Below, in pieces: positions 1-7,782 of a stretch of 33,012 nucleotides of DNA. The DNA comes from Mycobacterium sp. GTDB lineage: Bacteria > Actinomycetota > Actinomycetes > Mycobacteriales > Mycobacteriaceae. A model generated the notes under the pieces. That model was not told the DNA's origin. It was given only the letters and a program-made list of their open reading frames with translations, and did no database searches. The translations under genes and the position numbers were made by a program. Every line of letters starts with the position of its first letter. Position 1 is the first letter of the stretch. The DNA lies in contig JAFAID010000080.1 in the NCBI GenBank assembly GCA_019236925.1, forward strand, positions 1 through 33,012, given 5' to 3'.

Positions 1-675
1 CTCCTTCATGTAGCGGTAGGCGATCGATGGACCTTTGGCCAGCCTTTGGGCCCGGTCCATTACCTCTTTCTCCAGGTCGCCGGCCGGGAACACCGCGTTG
101 ACCAAACCCAACTCCTCGGCCTGATCCGCCGTCAGCCGCTCCGAGAAGTAGTACAGCTCCTTGGCCTTGGCCGGGCCGACCAACCTGGTCAGAAACCAGG
201 TTCCGCCGTAGTCGCCGGCGAAGGCGACGCGACCGAAGGCGGTGGTGAAGATGGCGGTGTCGGCCGCGTATCTGAGATCGCACGCCAAGGCTAGTGCCAG
301 CCCCGCGCCGGCCGCGGGGCCGGGGATCTGGGCGATTGTTGGTTTCGGCATCCGCCACAGCTTCCCGCTGGTCGCCTGCTGATTCAGCCGCTGGCGGTGA
401 ATCGCCACGTCGACTGGTACCGATGCCCCGCCTGACGATCCGCGGTCGGCCATGGCCTTGACGTCGCCTCCGGCCGAGAAGGCGCCGCCCGCTCCGGTCA
501 GCACCACACACCCGACCTCATCGCTGACTTCGACCTCCGCCAGGACCCGCCCCAACGCCTGGACCATCTCGTTCGAAAAGGCGTTCCGCCTCGAGGGCCG
601 ATTCATGGTGATCACCGCCACGCCGTCATCCACCTCGGCCAGCAGGTCTTCGGTGCCGGTATCGAGGGCCGTCAT
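1..675 (-). CDS. Enoyl-CoA hydratase/isomerase family protein (C-terminus outside window)
   Basis: The 225 codons present encode a crotonase-fold protein; the C-terminal end lies beyond base 1. The family acts on acyl-CoA thioesters in the cytoplasm. The first oxyanion-hole segment reads GAGGAFSAGGDVKAM and the second GPAAGAGLALALACDLRYA, followed by DYGGTWFLTRLVG. Aligned by eye to rat crotonase, the second catalytic Glu (in AKAKELYY) is kept. The first (Glu144 position) is Phe, and an Asp sits just before YGG, as in isomerase-type members. It may therefore be an isomerase or have another activity rather than classical hydratase function. The ATG at 673-675 overlaps the TGA of the upstream VOC gene (ATGA), so the two are probably co-translated. 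Confidence 0.9.
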   Translation of the reverse strand, partial: MTALDTGTEDLLAEVDDGVAVITMNRPSRRNAFSNEMVQALGRVLAEVEVSDEVGCVVLTGAGGAFSAGGDVKAMADRGSSGGASVPVDVAIHRQRLNQQATSGKLWRMPKPTIAQIPGPAAGAGLALALACDLRYAADTAIFTTAFGRVAFAGDYGGTWFLTRLVGPAKAKELYYFSERLTADQAEELGLVNAVFPAGDLEKEVMDRAQRLAKGPSIAYRYMKE

Positions 676-1421
676 GGCGCACCGACCACGAAACGCACTC
701 CGGCTATCTCGGCGACCGGCCCGTCACCGTCGGGCAAGCCTTCCAGGCCCGGCGTCAACCAGAGTTCGGTGATGCCTTCGGCCCGGCCGTCCACCGCCGG
801 GACGAATCGCAAGGCTTGGCCGGCCGGGTCCAGCCGGACCACGGCCAGCCCGCCGTTTACCTGCGCGTCGAGCCCAAGAACCCGGGCCCACCGCTGAGCC
901 GTCGCGGCCGGTTCTCGCACCTCGACGGTGATGCCGGCGATGCCGCCGGCCGGGTGATCCGGCGCGGTTCCCGTCCATGCTGGTCCCGCCCAGCGCCACG
1001 AGCTGGCGGGTGACGCCCAGTCGAGGGACACGATCGCCCCGGGGATGTCTTTGGGGTGCAGGTGGGTGCCGGCGATGTCCTCGAGGTCAACCTTCCACAC
1101 CACGCGAACTCCCAGATCGGCCACCGGCCGGCGGGCCTCCTCGAGCGAGGGCATCTGGAATATCGCCATGTAGCCGCTGTCTGACCCGCGGCGGGCCAGG
1201 TAGCGCCCGGCGGTGGTATCGGGCCGCACGGGAGAGACGACTTCGACGAAGGTGTCGCCCACCGGAAACACCGCGTTGATCAGCCCGAACTCGCCGACCC
1301 CCGGATCATGAAAGGGGTCCGGCCAGCCGAACGTCTCCTGGAGCGCAGCGGCGGTCTTCTCGCAGTCGCGGGCGACCAACGCCACCTGGCGCAGACGAGG
1401 ACCGGGCAGTGAATCGGGCAT
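672..1421 (-). CDS. VOC (glyoxalase/dioxygenase-like) family protein
   Basis: This is a 249-residue cytoplasmic protein. It begins with the VOC-type pattern LRQVALVARDCEKTAAALQETFGWPDPFHDPGVGEFGLINAVFPVGDTFVEVVSP, here read as two segments of a βαβββ module. The second half repeats a similar module (GIAGITVEVREPAATAQRWARVLG). Family members are metal-dependent lyases, dioxygenases or binding proteins, and the substrate cannot be read from sequence. I chose the ATG at 1419-1421 because GGGAGGG lies 5-6 bases upstream, rather than a longer in-frame start at 1454. The stop overlaps the enoyl-CoA hydratase start, which suggests one transcription unit. Confidence 0.8.
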   Translation of the reverse strand: MPDSLPGPRLRQVALVARDCEKTAAALQETFGWPDPFHDPGVGEFGLINAVFPVGDTFVEVVSPVRPDTTAGRYLARRGSDSGYMAIFQMPSLEEARRPVADLGVRVVWKVDLEDIAGTHLHPKDIPGAIVSLDWASPASSWRWAGPAWTGTAPDHPAGGIAGITVEVREPAATAQRWARVLGLDAQVNGGLAVVRLDPAGQALRFVPAVDGRAEGITELWLTPGLEGLPDGDGPVAEIAGVRFVVGAP

Positions 1422-1560
1422 AAACACCCTCCCATAGCAGCGACCTAAGACCAACGTACTTGGGCTCCCGGCTCCGCGTTGTTGAGTCGCCGGTTCGCCC
1501 CACGTGGTACGGCCTGACGTGAGAATCCTGATACCTCCCGTAAGAAGGTTCAGGACGAAA

Positions 1561-1578
1561 TCGGTTCGCAGTAACCGA
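1561..1578 (-). terminator. Possible intrinsic terminator after the FAD monooxygenase
   Basis: Six-base arms TCGGTT and AACCGA surround a six-base loop, starting nine bases past the monooxygenase stop codon. On the minus strand the stem is followed by TTTCG, a weak U-tract. It could separate the monooxygenase from the VOC gene. The stem is short, so termination efficiency is doubtful. Confidence 0.35.
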
Positions 1579-1586
1579 CTTTGGGT

Positions 1587-3155
1587 TCAGAGCGCCGTGA
1601 TGCCGAACCAGTGCGCGAGGACGCGACGAAGTTCGTCAACTCCTGGCTTCGGCGCCGAAGACGCCCATGCTACGTAACCATCCGGACGCACCAGCAACGC
1701 CGTTGCGGGCACATCACCGACCGGGCGTCCCGCGGCGACGGTGATTCGGTCCGCGATGTCTGCCGCCGCCGCGACGACAGCGCCGTCGGTGAGGTCGAAG
1801 AGCAGCGGCCGCCCGGTGCGGGCGAGTTCGGCGACCCGTCGCGTCACGCTGCCACTTGTGACGGCGAAATCCGGTACCCAGCGTCCGGCGAGCGGATGTG
1901 CATCGGCGTCTGCCCCGTACCGATTCTCCGCGCCGGACACCAGCTGACTGAGCCGACGGGCGACGCCAGGCTCGGTCAGCAGTTCGGAGAACAGTTCCCG
2001 TAGCGCAGTGATTTCCGTTCCGGGCCTGGTGAGAGCCAGTTGGGCTCGGCTGTGCATGATGACCCGCTCGGCAGCGGGCCTGCGCTCGGACTCGTACGTG
2101 TCGAGCAGCGCCGGGTCGGCGCCGCCGGCGATGACGGCCACCAGCTTCCAGCCCAGGTTCACCGCATCCTGCAGGCCGAGGTTCAATCCGGGCCCGCCAA
2201 GAGGGGAGTGCACATGCGCCGCGTCACCGACCAACATCACCCGGCCCACCTTGTACTGCGAAGCGATTCGCGAGTTGATGCCGTAGAAGCGCCGCAGATC
2301 CAGCGGCGTGTCCGGAGATACCGGCCGCAGCGGAACGTCGACACCGAGGACGCGCTTCACGCTGGCCTCGATCTCGGGCAAGCTGACCGGCGGCTCGTTC
2401 TCGTGGTCGTCTTCATCGCCGAAACGATCCTCTTGAGCCGATGGGTCCAACTCGAGGGAGATGAGCATTGCCCTGCCGCCAAGCCGACGGCAGGCGAACA
2501 TGCCACGCTCGGCGCGGTAGAACGGCGTGGGCGGGAGGCGGCCCCACCCGGGAATGTCGAGCGTCCCGGTGACCGGATCGACCCAGTCGTCCGGCGGCGC
2601 CACCCCGAACGCCATCCGGGCGACCGCGTCATGTGAGGTCATTCCGGGGAAATCGATGCCCGCCAATTTGCGCGTCGCGCTGGTACCGCCATCGGCGCCG
2701 ACAAGGTACTTCGCCGCTAGCTCGTAACTGCCGTCCGGACCGTCAACATGGACGGTGACGCCGTCTGCCCGCTGGTCAAAACCCGCGAGCCGGTGACCCC
2801 AGCGAATCTCGACGCCGTATTCGCCGGCTCGCTCGGCAAGAACTTGAACGAGCCGGGGCTGTTGGACGGCAACCATGAACGCCTGGGAATCAGCAATTCC
2901 GGTCAGATCCAAACTCATGGCCGCGAACATGGTCCAAGGGGACGGCTGCGGAGGTTCAGCCGTGCCGGCCAGAACGCTGTAGAAGCCGCGATGGTCGAGG
3001 ATCCGAACCCCTTGGCCGGTAACCCCATTGGCGCGCGGTTCCGGGTTAGGCCCAGGCAGCGGGTCCAGCACCACCGGACGGATCCCGGCCAGCCCGAGCT
3101 CACAGGCCAGCATCAGCCCGTTGGGGCCAGCCCCGGCAACGACAACGTCGTTCAT
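1587..3155 (-). CDS. FAD-dependent aromatic-type monooxygenase
   Basis: This 522-residue flavoprotein belongs to the class A (PheA/TfdB, polyketide hydroxylase) family, which inserts oxygen into phenolic or polyketide rings using NAD(P)H and O2. The Rossmann motif GAGPNG is at residues 8-13. The second dinucleotide motif is YLVGADGG. The third, VMLVGDAAHVHSPLGGPGLNLGLQDA, is near residue 310 and binds the FAD ribityl and pyrophosphate. The C-terminal ~130 residues (VPDFAV to the end) look like the degenerate thioredoxin-like domain typical of the group. It lies 43 bp downstream of doxX on the same strand. The natural substrate is not evident. Confidence 0.88.
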   Translation of the reverse strand: MNDVVVAGAGPNGLMLACELGLAGIRPVVLDPLPGPNPEPRANGVTGQGVRILDHRGFYSVLAGTAEPPQPSPWTMFAAMSLDLTGIADSQAFMVAVQQPRLVQVLAERAGEYGVEIRWGHRLAGFDQRADGVTVHVDGPDGSYELAAKYLVGADGGTSATRKLAGIDFPGMTSHDAVARMAFGVAPPDDWVDPVTGTLDIPGWGRLPPTPFYRAERGMFACRRLGGRAMLISLELDPSAQEDRFGDEDDHENEPPVSLPEIEASVKRVLGVDVPLRPVSPDTPLDLRRFYGINSRIASQYKVGRVMLVGDAAHVHSPLGGPGLNLGLQDAVNLGWKLVAVIAGGADPALLDTYESERRPAAERVIMHSRAQLALTRPGTEITALRELFSELLTEPGVARRLSQLVSGAENRYGADADAHPLAGRWVPDFAVTSGSVTRRVAELARTGRPLLFDLTDGAVVAAAADIADRITVAAGRPVGDVPATALLVRPDGYVAWASSAPKPGVDELRRVLAHWFGITAL

Positions 3156-3198
3156 TTAGCCCAGCTTACTAGTGCTGGCGCGGGCGCGGCAATGACCG

Positions 3199-3543
3199 TC
3201 AGGCCGACTGCAGGATGGCGGTGGCCACGGCCAGGCACAGTCCGATGGCCGCCGGAGCCATGTCAGCGACACCGTCGGACGCACGCAAGTGAAAACCGAT
3301 GGCGCCCAACACAAGCAGACCAAGCCCGATAGCGGCAGCGACACCGATCGGCGGCCAGGCCAAACCCGCCAACGCACCCGCGACGCCGACCAGCTCGAGT
3401 AGCCCGATCACCCGCCATTGCGCCGGCTTGACGCCGAGATGGTCGCGGATCGCCAGCGATTGCCGGACCCCGAGCAGCTTGATCAGGCCGGCAAACGTAA
3501 ACAGCCCAGCGAGCGATGCCGTCACGAGTACTTGGGCAGTCAT
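3199..3543 (-). CDS. DoxX family small membrane protein
   Basis: This is a 114-residue protein with four predicted hydrophobic segments (LVTASLAGLFTFAGLIKLL, WRVIGLLELVGVAGALAGL, GVAAAIGLGLLVLGAIGF, MAPAAIGLCLAVATAIL). DoxX proteins are inner-membrane proteins, often linked to thiol-redox or oxygenase systems. Two starts are possible: ATG at 3541-3543 or GTG six bases upstream. A TATTAC -10-like hexamer ends nine bases before the ATG, which would suit a leaderless mRNA. It sits between an LLM oxidoreductase and the FAD monooxygenase, so a supporting redox role is plausible but inferred. Confidence 0.75.
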   Translation of the reverse strand: MTAQVLVTASLAGLFTFAGLIKLLGVRQSLAIRDHLGVKPAQWRVIGLLELVGVAGALAGLAWPPIGVAAAIGLGLLVLGAIGFHLRASDGVADMAPAAIGLCLAVATAILQSA

Positions 3544-3585
3544 GACCACACCGTAATACGCGCCACCGCTACATGACCCCGTCTT

Positions 3586-4582
3586 TCAGACCTCCAGGCC
3601 CATGGCGGATGCAAAGGCGCGAAGCTCGCGCTCGATGTCGGATCCGGCGGGTTGATAGACGAGTTCGGTGACGCCAACTGTGCCGAACCCGGCGACGCGC
3701 TCCGAGACTTCCTGCGCCGTACCCACCAGAGCCGCGGCGCTGGCCAACGGGATGAGGTCGGCGACGTGCGGCTCGTCGCGCGGGTTGGCTTTGACCAGAT
3801 GGCCCTCGTGGATCGCGAGATGCCGCTCGGTCTCCGAGTAGGCCTCGACCGCTTCGCGCCACCCGCGACCGCCTGGCAGCGCGTCAACCACGGCCGCGCC
3901 TCCGCGCTCGTACGCGGCGTGGTACATCACCACCGCGGCGGGCGCGGCGGCGTCGAGAACCCGTGCAGAGCTCAACTGCTCACCCTCGTCGAGCACGGTG
4001 CCGAAGGTCAGCAGCGCCCTCCAGTCGGCCAGCTTGACGGCATCGGGTTGGGGGACGGCGGCCGAGAACACGCCGTCTCCGAGTTCGGCTGCCACCGCCA
4101 GCCCCTTGGGGCCGTCCGCGCCGATCAGGATCGGCACGTTGATCGGCCGCCTCGCGCCGAAGCCGGGGAGGGTGCAGCATGCGGACTTTGGCGCCATCCC
4201 ATTCGGCGGTCTCGCCGGCCAGTAGAGCTCTCAAGCAGCGAACGTATTCGCCGACCTGGCGCCACGGCATCGGCCGCTTGCCGAGCGCGAACCGGCCGGT
4301 GAAGCCCGAGCCCACGGCCACTGCGACGCGACCAGGCGCTTGGTCCACAAGCTCGGCGATGGCGGCCGCGTTGACCATCGGATGGCGCAGGCTGGGAACC
4401 AGCACGCCCGGCCCGAGGCCGATGCGCGACGTGCGTTCAGCACACCGCGACAGGACCATCCAGATGTCGGGGTATAGCGCCGGGGAGTCGTAGAGCCAAG
4501 CTCGCCGGTAACCGAGTGTTTCGGCGACCTGCACATGCGCGGGGGTGTTGGACGAGGTCGCGAACGCGCAAGAGATATCCAT
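3586..4582 (-). pseudogene. LLM class flavin-dependent oxidoreductase, disrupted by a frameshift
   Basis: The N-terminal ~140 codons read as a luciferase-like (LLM) enzyme from ATG 4580-4582: MDISCAFATSSNTPAHVQVAE, then a conserved core with GRVAVAVGSGFTGRFALG. At the G-run 4165-4168 (CCCC on the coding strand) the frame is lost. Homology resumes one frame over with GFGARRPINVPILIGADGPKGL and continues to the stop at 3586. Removing one C joins the halves into a continuous protein of about 331 residues, the usual LLM length. The family uses FMN or F420 for oxidation or reduction. The start lies nine bases after the tautomerase stop, so the genes are in one operon. It is either a recent pseudogene or a homopolymer sequencing error. 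Confidence 0.8.
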
Positions 4583-4591
4583 ACTCGGACA

Positions 4592-5029
4592 CTATTCTGC
4601 GTCGTCGGCCACCAGACCTTTGACCTGCCGGTAGTAGATGATCTTGCCGCCGCCGGCCCAGTTGCCTTCGGGGATTTCGTAAATCAGTGTCCAAACATGC
4701 AGCGCCCGTGCGCCTTCCGGCTCGATTCCGGCCGCGGCGCACACGGCGCTGTGCACATCAGCCGCGAGTTGTTCCTTACGATCTTGCGACACTGCGCCTT
4801 CGAACACCGTCACCTCGATGCGGAATCGCGGCGCGCCCGCGCCAAGCCCGCCCACCGACTGCGCCGCCGGGTCCAACGCGTGCAGGTATACCAAGGTGTT
4901 GTCGCGGAGGAATGGGGTGTCCGGGGCGCGTTCGGCCCGCAGCAGCGCGGTGACGAGCTCGTCGGTCAGCTGCGCCAGCGCCTGGTCGTTCAATGACCCA
5001 CGCACGTACGTCAGGTCGATCATCGGCAT
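4592..5029 (-). CDS. Tautomerase superfamily protein
   Basis: This 145-residue protein starts Met-Pro-Met-Ile-Asp. In the tautomerase superfamily the Pro exposed after Met removal is the catalytic base, so the Met-Pro start matters. It is supported by GAGGTG five bases before the ATG, overlapping the preceding stop. Two β-α-β-like units are visible (PMIDLTYVRGSLNDQALAQLTDELVTALLRA and RIEVTVFEGAVSQDRKEQLAADVHSAVCAAAG), as in fused 4-oxalocrotonate tautomerase-like enzymes. The C-terminus has the WTLIYEIPEGNWAGGGKI segment common to this group. It sits in a tight operon between two LLM oxidoreductase genes, with gaps of about nine bases on each side. The substrate is unknown. Confidence 0.85.
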   Translation of the reverse strand: MPMIDLTYVRGSLNDQALAQLTDELVTALLRAERAPDTPFLRDNTLVYLHALDPAAQSVGGLGAGAPRFRIEVTVFEGAVSQDRKEQLAADVHSAVCAAAGIEPEGARALHVWTLIYEIPEGNWAGGGKIIYYRQVKGLVADDAE

Positions 5030-5038
5030 CCCTTCACC

Positions 5039-6181
5039 TCATAGCTTTCTCAGCGCGCGTACTACCTTGACGTAGGGCGCGGTCGCGGTAGCGCTCTTAA
5101 GCAGACTCGGTTGGATTGCGCCGGCGTTGCCGACAACCAGATAGCGCAAACCATGGTCGCGGAAGTCAGCCATCTGTTCGACGATCTCGTCCGGTGTTCC
5201 CACCGCGAACAATTCTTCGACCAGAGATCGGGGAGCCTTCGCGGCGTACCCGAGCGCGGTTTGCTCGTCAATCGTTTGCGGCATGAGGTCCTGCACACCG
5301 GTGAAGTCTGCTCCGAGTGGGTGTTGCGCACCGTGCCGGGCCCAGTCCTTGGCGGGGGAGTTGAGTGTGAACACCTTGGCGATAGCGGATTCCACGACTT
5401 CGTCGATTTCGTCGCGGGATCGGCCGGTGACGATGAACCGGATGAGGGCGGGGGTGATGGCCCTCGGGTCGCGCCCGGTATCAGATGCCGCGGCACGTAC
5501 GATCTCGAGTTGCTCACCGTACTCGGTCGCGCGGGTCGTTCCCGGAAACCAGCCGTCGGCGTACCGTCCGGTGGCTCGCATCATCCGCGGCCCGTGGGCG
5601 GCGATCCAGATCTGGGGCCACTTGCCCCGATACGGCGGCAGCGCGAAAGTCGCCTTGTGCAACGGGAAGAACGGTGAATCGCGGGTGACCAGCTCGCCCT
5701 TGGAGTTCCATAACGCGCGGATGGTGGCGACGGCTTCCTCGAAGCGTGCCACCGGTTTGGACCAGTCCACCCCGTAGGGAGCGTTGCTTTCCCGTTCGCC
5801 GGTTCCGATGCCGAGCACCGCACGGCCCCGGGTGAGCAGGTGCAGCGACGCGGCGGCCTGGGCAGTGACCGCGGGATTGCGCCGGCCGGTATCGGTAACA
5901 GCCACTCCCAGTCGCATTCGGCCAAGCTTGTTGCGGCCGGCCAGGTAGCCCAGCATCGTCCAGGGTTCGAGGTGGGCGTCCATCTTGGGGATCAGCCGGG
6001 CCGCGCCAACATGCTCAGGCGTCCACATCGACGGCGGTAGCACCGAGTTGAGGTGGTCGGCCACCCAGAAGGAATCGGCCCGACAGGCCAGGCCGATCGC
6101 GTAGTCGGCATGCACCAACGGTTTTGGGCCGAAACGCGAATTGATCGTGTTGTGCATGACTCCAACACCGAAACGGGCCAT
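5039..6181 (-). CDS. F420-type LLM oxidoreductase similar to phthiodiolone ketoreductase
   Basis: This 380-residue enzyme resembles, from memory, M. tuberculosis Rv2951c (381 residues) along its whole length. Shared blocks include PKIDA/PKMDAHLEPWTMLG, GRRNPAVTAQAAASLHLLTRGRAV, GIGTGERESNAPYGVDW and AAHGPRMMRATGRYADGW. Rv2951c reduces the keto group of phthiodiolone dimycocerosates with F420H2. Here no polyketide synthase genes are nearby, so this is more likely a paralogue with another carbonyl substrate. The ATG at 6179-6181 is preferred over an upstream in-frame start because GGGGAG lies ten bases upstream and homology begins there (ARFGVGVMH). It is the first gene of the left operon, and its promoter region carries the palindrome at 6259-6276. 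Confidence 0.88.
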   Translation of the reverse strand: MARFGVGVMHNTINSRFGPKPLVHADYAIGLACRADSFWVADHLNSVLPPSMWTPEHVGAARLIPKMDAHLEPWTMLGYLAGRNKLGRMRLGVAVTDTGRRNPAVTAQAAASLHLLTRGRAVLGIGTGERESNAPYGVDWSKPVARFEEAVATIRALWNSKGELVTRDSPFFPLHKATFALPPYRGKWPQIWIAAHGPRMMRATGRYADGWFPGTTRATEYGEQLEIVRAAASDTGRDPRAITPALIRFIVTGRSRDEIDEVVESAIAKVFTLNSPAKDWARHGAQHPLGADFTGVQDLMPQTIDEQTALGYAAKAPRSLVEELFAVGTPDEIVEQMADFRDHGLRYLVVGNAGAIQPSLLKSATATAPYVKVVRALRKL

Positions 6182-6258
6182 CGTTTCATCGCTCCCCGGC
6201 GTTCGGAAGATCTGACGCACCTCGGCACCAAAAATTGGGCACTCGCCCAAATATCTTG

Positions 6259-6276
6259 GCTGAGCATATGCTTAGC
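6259..6276. promoter_or_regulatory. 18-bp near-perfect palindrome, candidate operator
   Basis: GCTGAGCATATGCTTAGC is an inverted repeat with a single mismatched pair and a perfect ten-base core AGCATATGCT. It lies between the divergent LLM reductase (start 6181) and phosphotransferase (start 6413), where a dimeric repressor could control both. No regulator gene is adjacent, so the binding protein is unknown. Confidence 0.5.
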
Positions 6277-6412
6277 ATTCGACGGTCCCGTCAGTCAAGG
6301 TATTGTCGGGCGATTTCCGGCATCGACGCGGCAAGCGGGTACTAAGGTTTGTCCGACAGCGGTTGGGCGGGCGCTCAGCGACTCCAAGCATCGCATCGAC
6401 AAGGGGCAACAG

Positions 6413-7480
6413 ATGGAGGGGATGGCGGAGCTGATACCGGTGCTGCCCGCACACCGCTTCGACGAGGCGGCTCTGGCCCTGTATCTGCGCGGACGCCTGC
6501 CGGGTTTCGATGGTCAGCTGCAGATTCGTCAGTTTCAGGGCGGACAGAGCAACCCCACCTATCACCTGCGTACTGCCGGCGGGGACTACGTGCTGCGCAA
6601 GAAGCCGCCGGGCAAGTTGTTGCCCCGGGCCCACGAGGTCGAGCGTGAACACCGCGTCATGGCGGCGTTGGCCGAGACCGAGGTGCCGGTACCTCGCATG
6701 CGGCTGCTGTGTCAGGACGAAACGATCCTCGGCACACCGTTCTTCGTGATGGATCACGTTGAGGGACGGGTATTTCCCGACCGCGTGATGCGTGAGGGCG
6801 ACCCGGCGCACCGGGCTGCCGTCTATGAGGATCTGGCCAGCGTGCTCGCGGCATTGCATCGCGTGGATTGGCGCGCTGCCGGGCTTGAGGGGTTCGGCCG
6901 GCCAGACGGCTACATGCAACGTCAGGTCGCATTGTGGACCCGGCAATGGGAGGCCGCGCGCATGGAAGAGATGCCCGCGATGGACCTGCTGGCGCATTGG
7001 CTGCCAGACCACCTGCCGCCCGACGATGCGCCGGCGTGCATCGCCCACGGCGACTACCGCCTGGGCAACGTCCTGCTGCACCCTACCGAGCCGCGGGTGG
7101 TCGCGGTGCTGGACTGGGAACTGGCGACGATCGGCAACCCGCTCGCCGACCTCGGGTATTTCTGCGTGACCTACCACGTCCCCGGGGGGCCCGGCGGCCT
7201 CTCCGGAGTACTCGGCGAGAACCTCACTGGCACCGGGCTTCCCGATCAGCGGGCCTTCGTCGAAAGCTATTGCCGGCATGCGGGCCGCAAGCCACCAGAG
7301 TCGCTAGACGTCTTCGTGGTGTTTTCGATGTTCCGGCTGGCCTCTATCACCGCCGGAGTATGGCGTCGCGGGGTCGAAGGAAACGCTGCCGATGCGCGCG
7401 CCAGTACCACCGAATATCGCGAACGCTATCGAAGTATGGCGGAGGCCGCATGGGCGCTGGCGCAACGGCTATCCGGCTAG
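6413..7480 (+). CDS. APH-family phosphotransferase (acyl-CoA dehydrogenase-associated type)
   Basis: This 355-residue cytoplasmic protein has the protein-kinase-like APH fold. The N-lobe holds GGQSNPTYHLRTAGGDYVLRKKPPGKLL with the ATP-binding Lys. The catalytic loop is IAHGDYRLGNVLLH (Brenner-like HxDxxxxN), followed by VAVLDWELATIGNPLADLGY with the Mg-binding Asp. This subgroup is usually found with, or fused to, acyl-CoA dehydrogenases in actinobacteria and proteobacteria and is thought to phosphorylate small molecules rather than aminoglycosides. ATG 6413 has AAGGGG six bases upstream; ATG 6422 is an alternative. It diverges from the LLM reductase and converges with the COX4-like gene 19 bases away. 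Confidence 0.85.
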   Translation: MEGMAELIPVLPAHRFDEAALALYLRGRLPGFDGQLQIRQFQGGQSNPTYHLRTAGGDYVLRKKPPGKLLPRAHEVEREHRVMAALAETEVPVPRMRLLCQDETILGTPFFVMDHVEGRVFPDRVMREGDPAHRAAVYEDLASVLAALHRVDWRAAGLEGFGRPDGYMQRQVALWTRQWEAARMEEMPAMDLLAHWLPDHLPPDDAPACIAHGDYRLGNVLLHPTEPRVVAVLDWELATIGNPLADLGYFCVTYHVPGGPGGLSGVLGENLTGTGLPDQRAFVESYCRHAGRKPPESLDVFVVFSMFRLASITAGVWRRGVEGNAADARASTTEYRERYRSMAEAAWALAQRLSG

Positions 7481-7499
7481 TCAGCGTTCGTACAGCTGG

Positions 7500-7778
7500 T
7501 TAAAACAGGTAAATCGCCCACACGCCGACCCACAAGACGACGAGCCACACATCGGTGAACAGCTTGAGCCATCGGGGAGCGGTTCGCACCTCCATGAAGT
7601 ACCGAATGATCATGCGTCCCTTGATGAACCCCAGCAGGACCACGGCGACGGTGATCGGTACGCTGGCCACGGCCGTGGCTCCGCGGGTATGCCCCGGCGC
7701 CAACCACCACGAGACGATGGTGATCGCGGACAAGACGATCCAGGCATAGGTGGTTGTCCGTGCAGCGGTCGTGGTCAT
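7500..7778 (-). CDS. Cytochrome c oxidase subunit IV-like membrane protein
   Basis: This is a 92-residue protein with three predicted membrane helices: YAWIVLSAITIVSWWLAPG, VASVPITVAVVLLGFIKGRMIIRYFMEV and LFTDVWLVVLWVGVWAIYLF. The pattern, including GRMIIRYFMEVRTAPRWLK, matches the prokaryotic COX4 family, also called NorF-like when found beside NorE. Its role in that family is accessory: assembly or stabilisation of a haem-copper enzyme. It is the last gene of the operon, starting four bases after the COX3-like stop. No subunit I gene is in the window. Confidence 0.85.
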   Translation of the reverse strand: MTTTAARTTTYAWIVLSAITIVSWWLAPGHTRGATAVASVPITVAVVLLGFIKGRMIIRYFMEVRTAPRWLKLFTDVWLVVLWVGVWAIYLF

Positions 7779-7782
7779 GGGT

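Noticed and set aside
2040..2636. 198-codon plus-strand frame inside the FAD monooxygenase
   Set aside because: It is antisense to a conserved flavoprotein domain and shows no motif of its own.
4165..4168. Programmed ribosomal frameshift in the LLM gene
   Set aside because: The run is only four bases, with no evident slippery heptamer, stimulatory stem or known precedent in this family. A mutation or sequence error is simpler.
6272..7279. 335-codon open frame on the minus strand
   Set aside because: It lies antisense to the phosphotransferase, which has clear kinase motifs. The antisense product has no family features and is a high-GC shadow frame.
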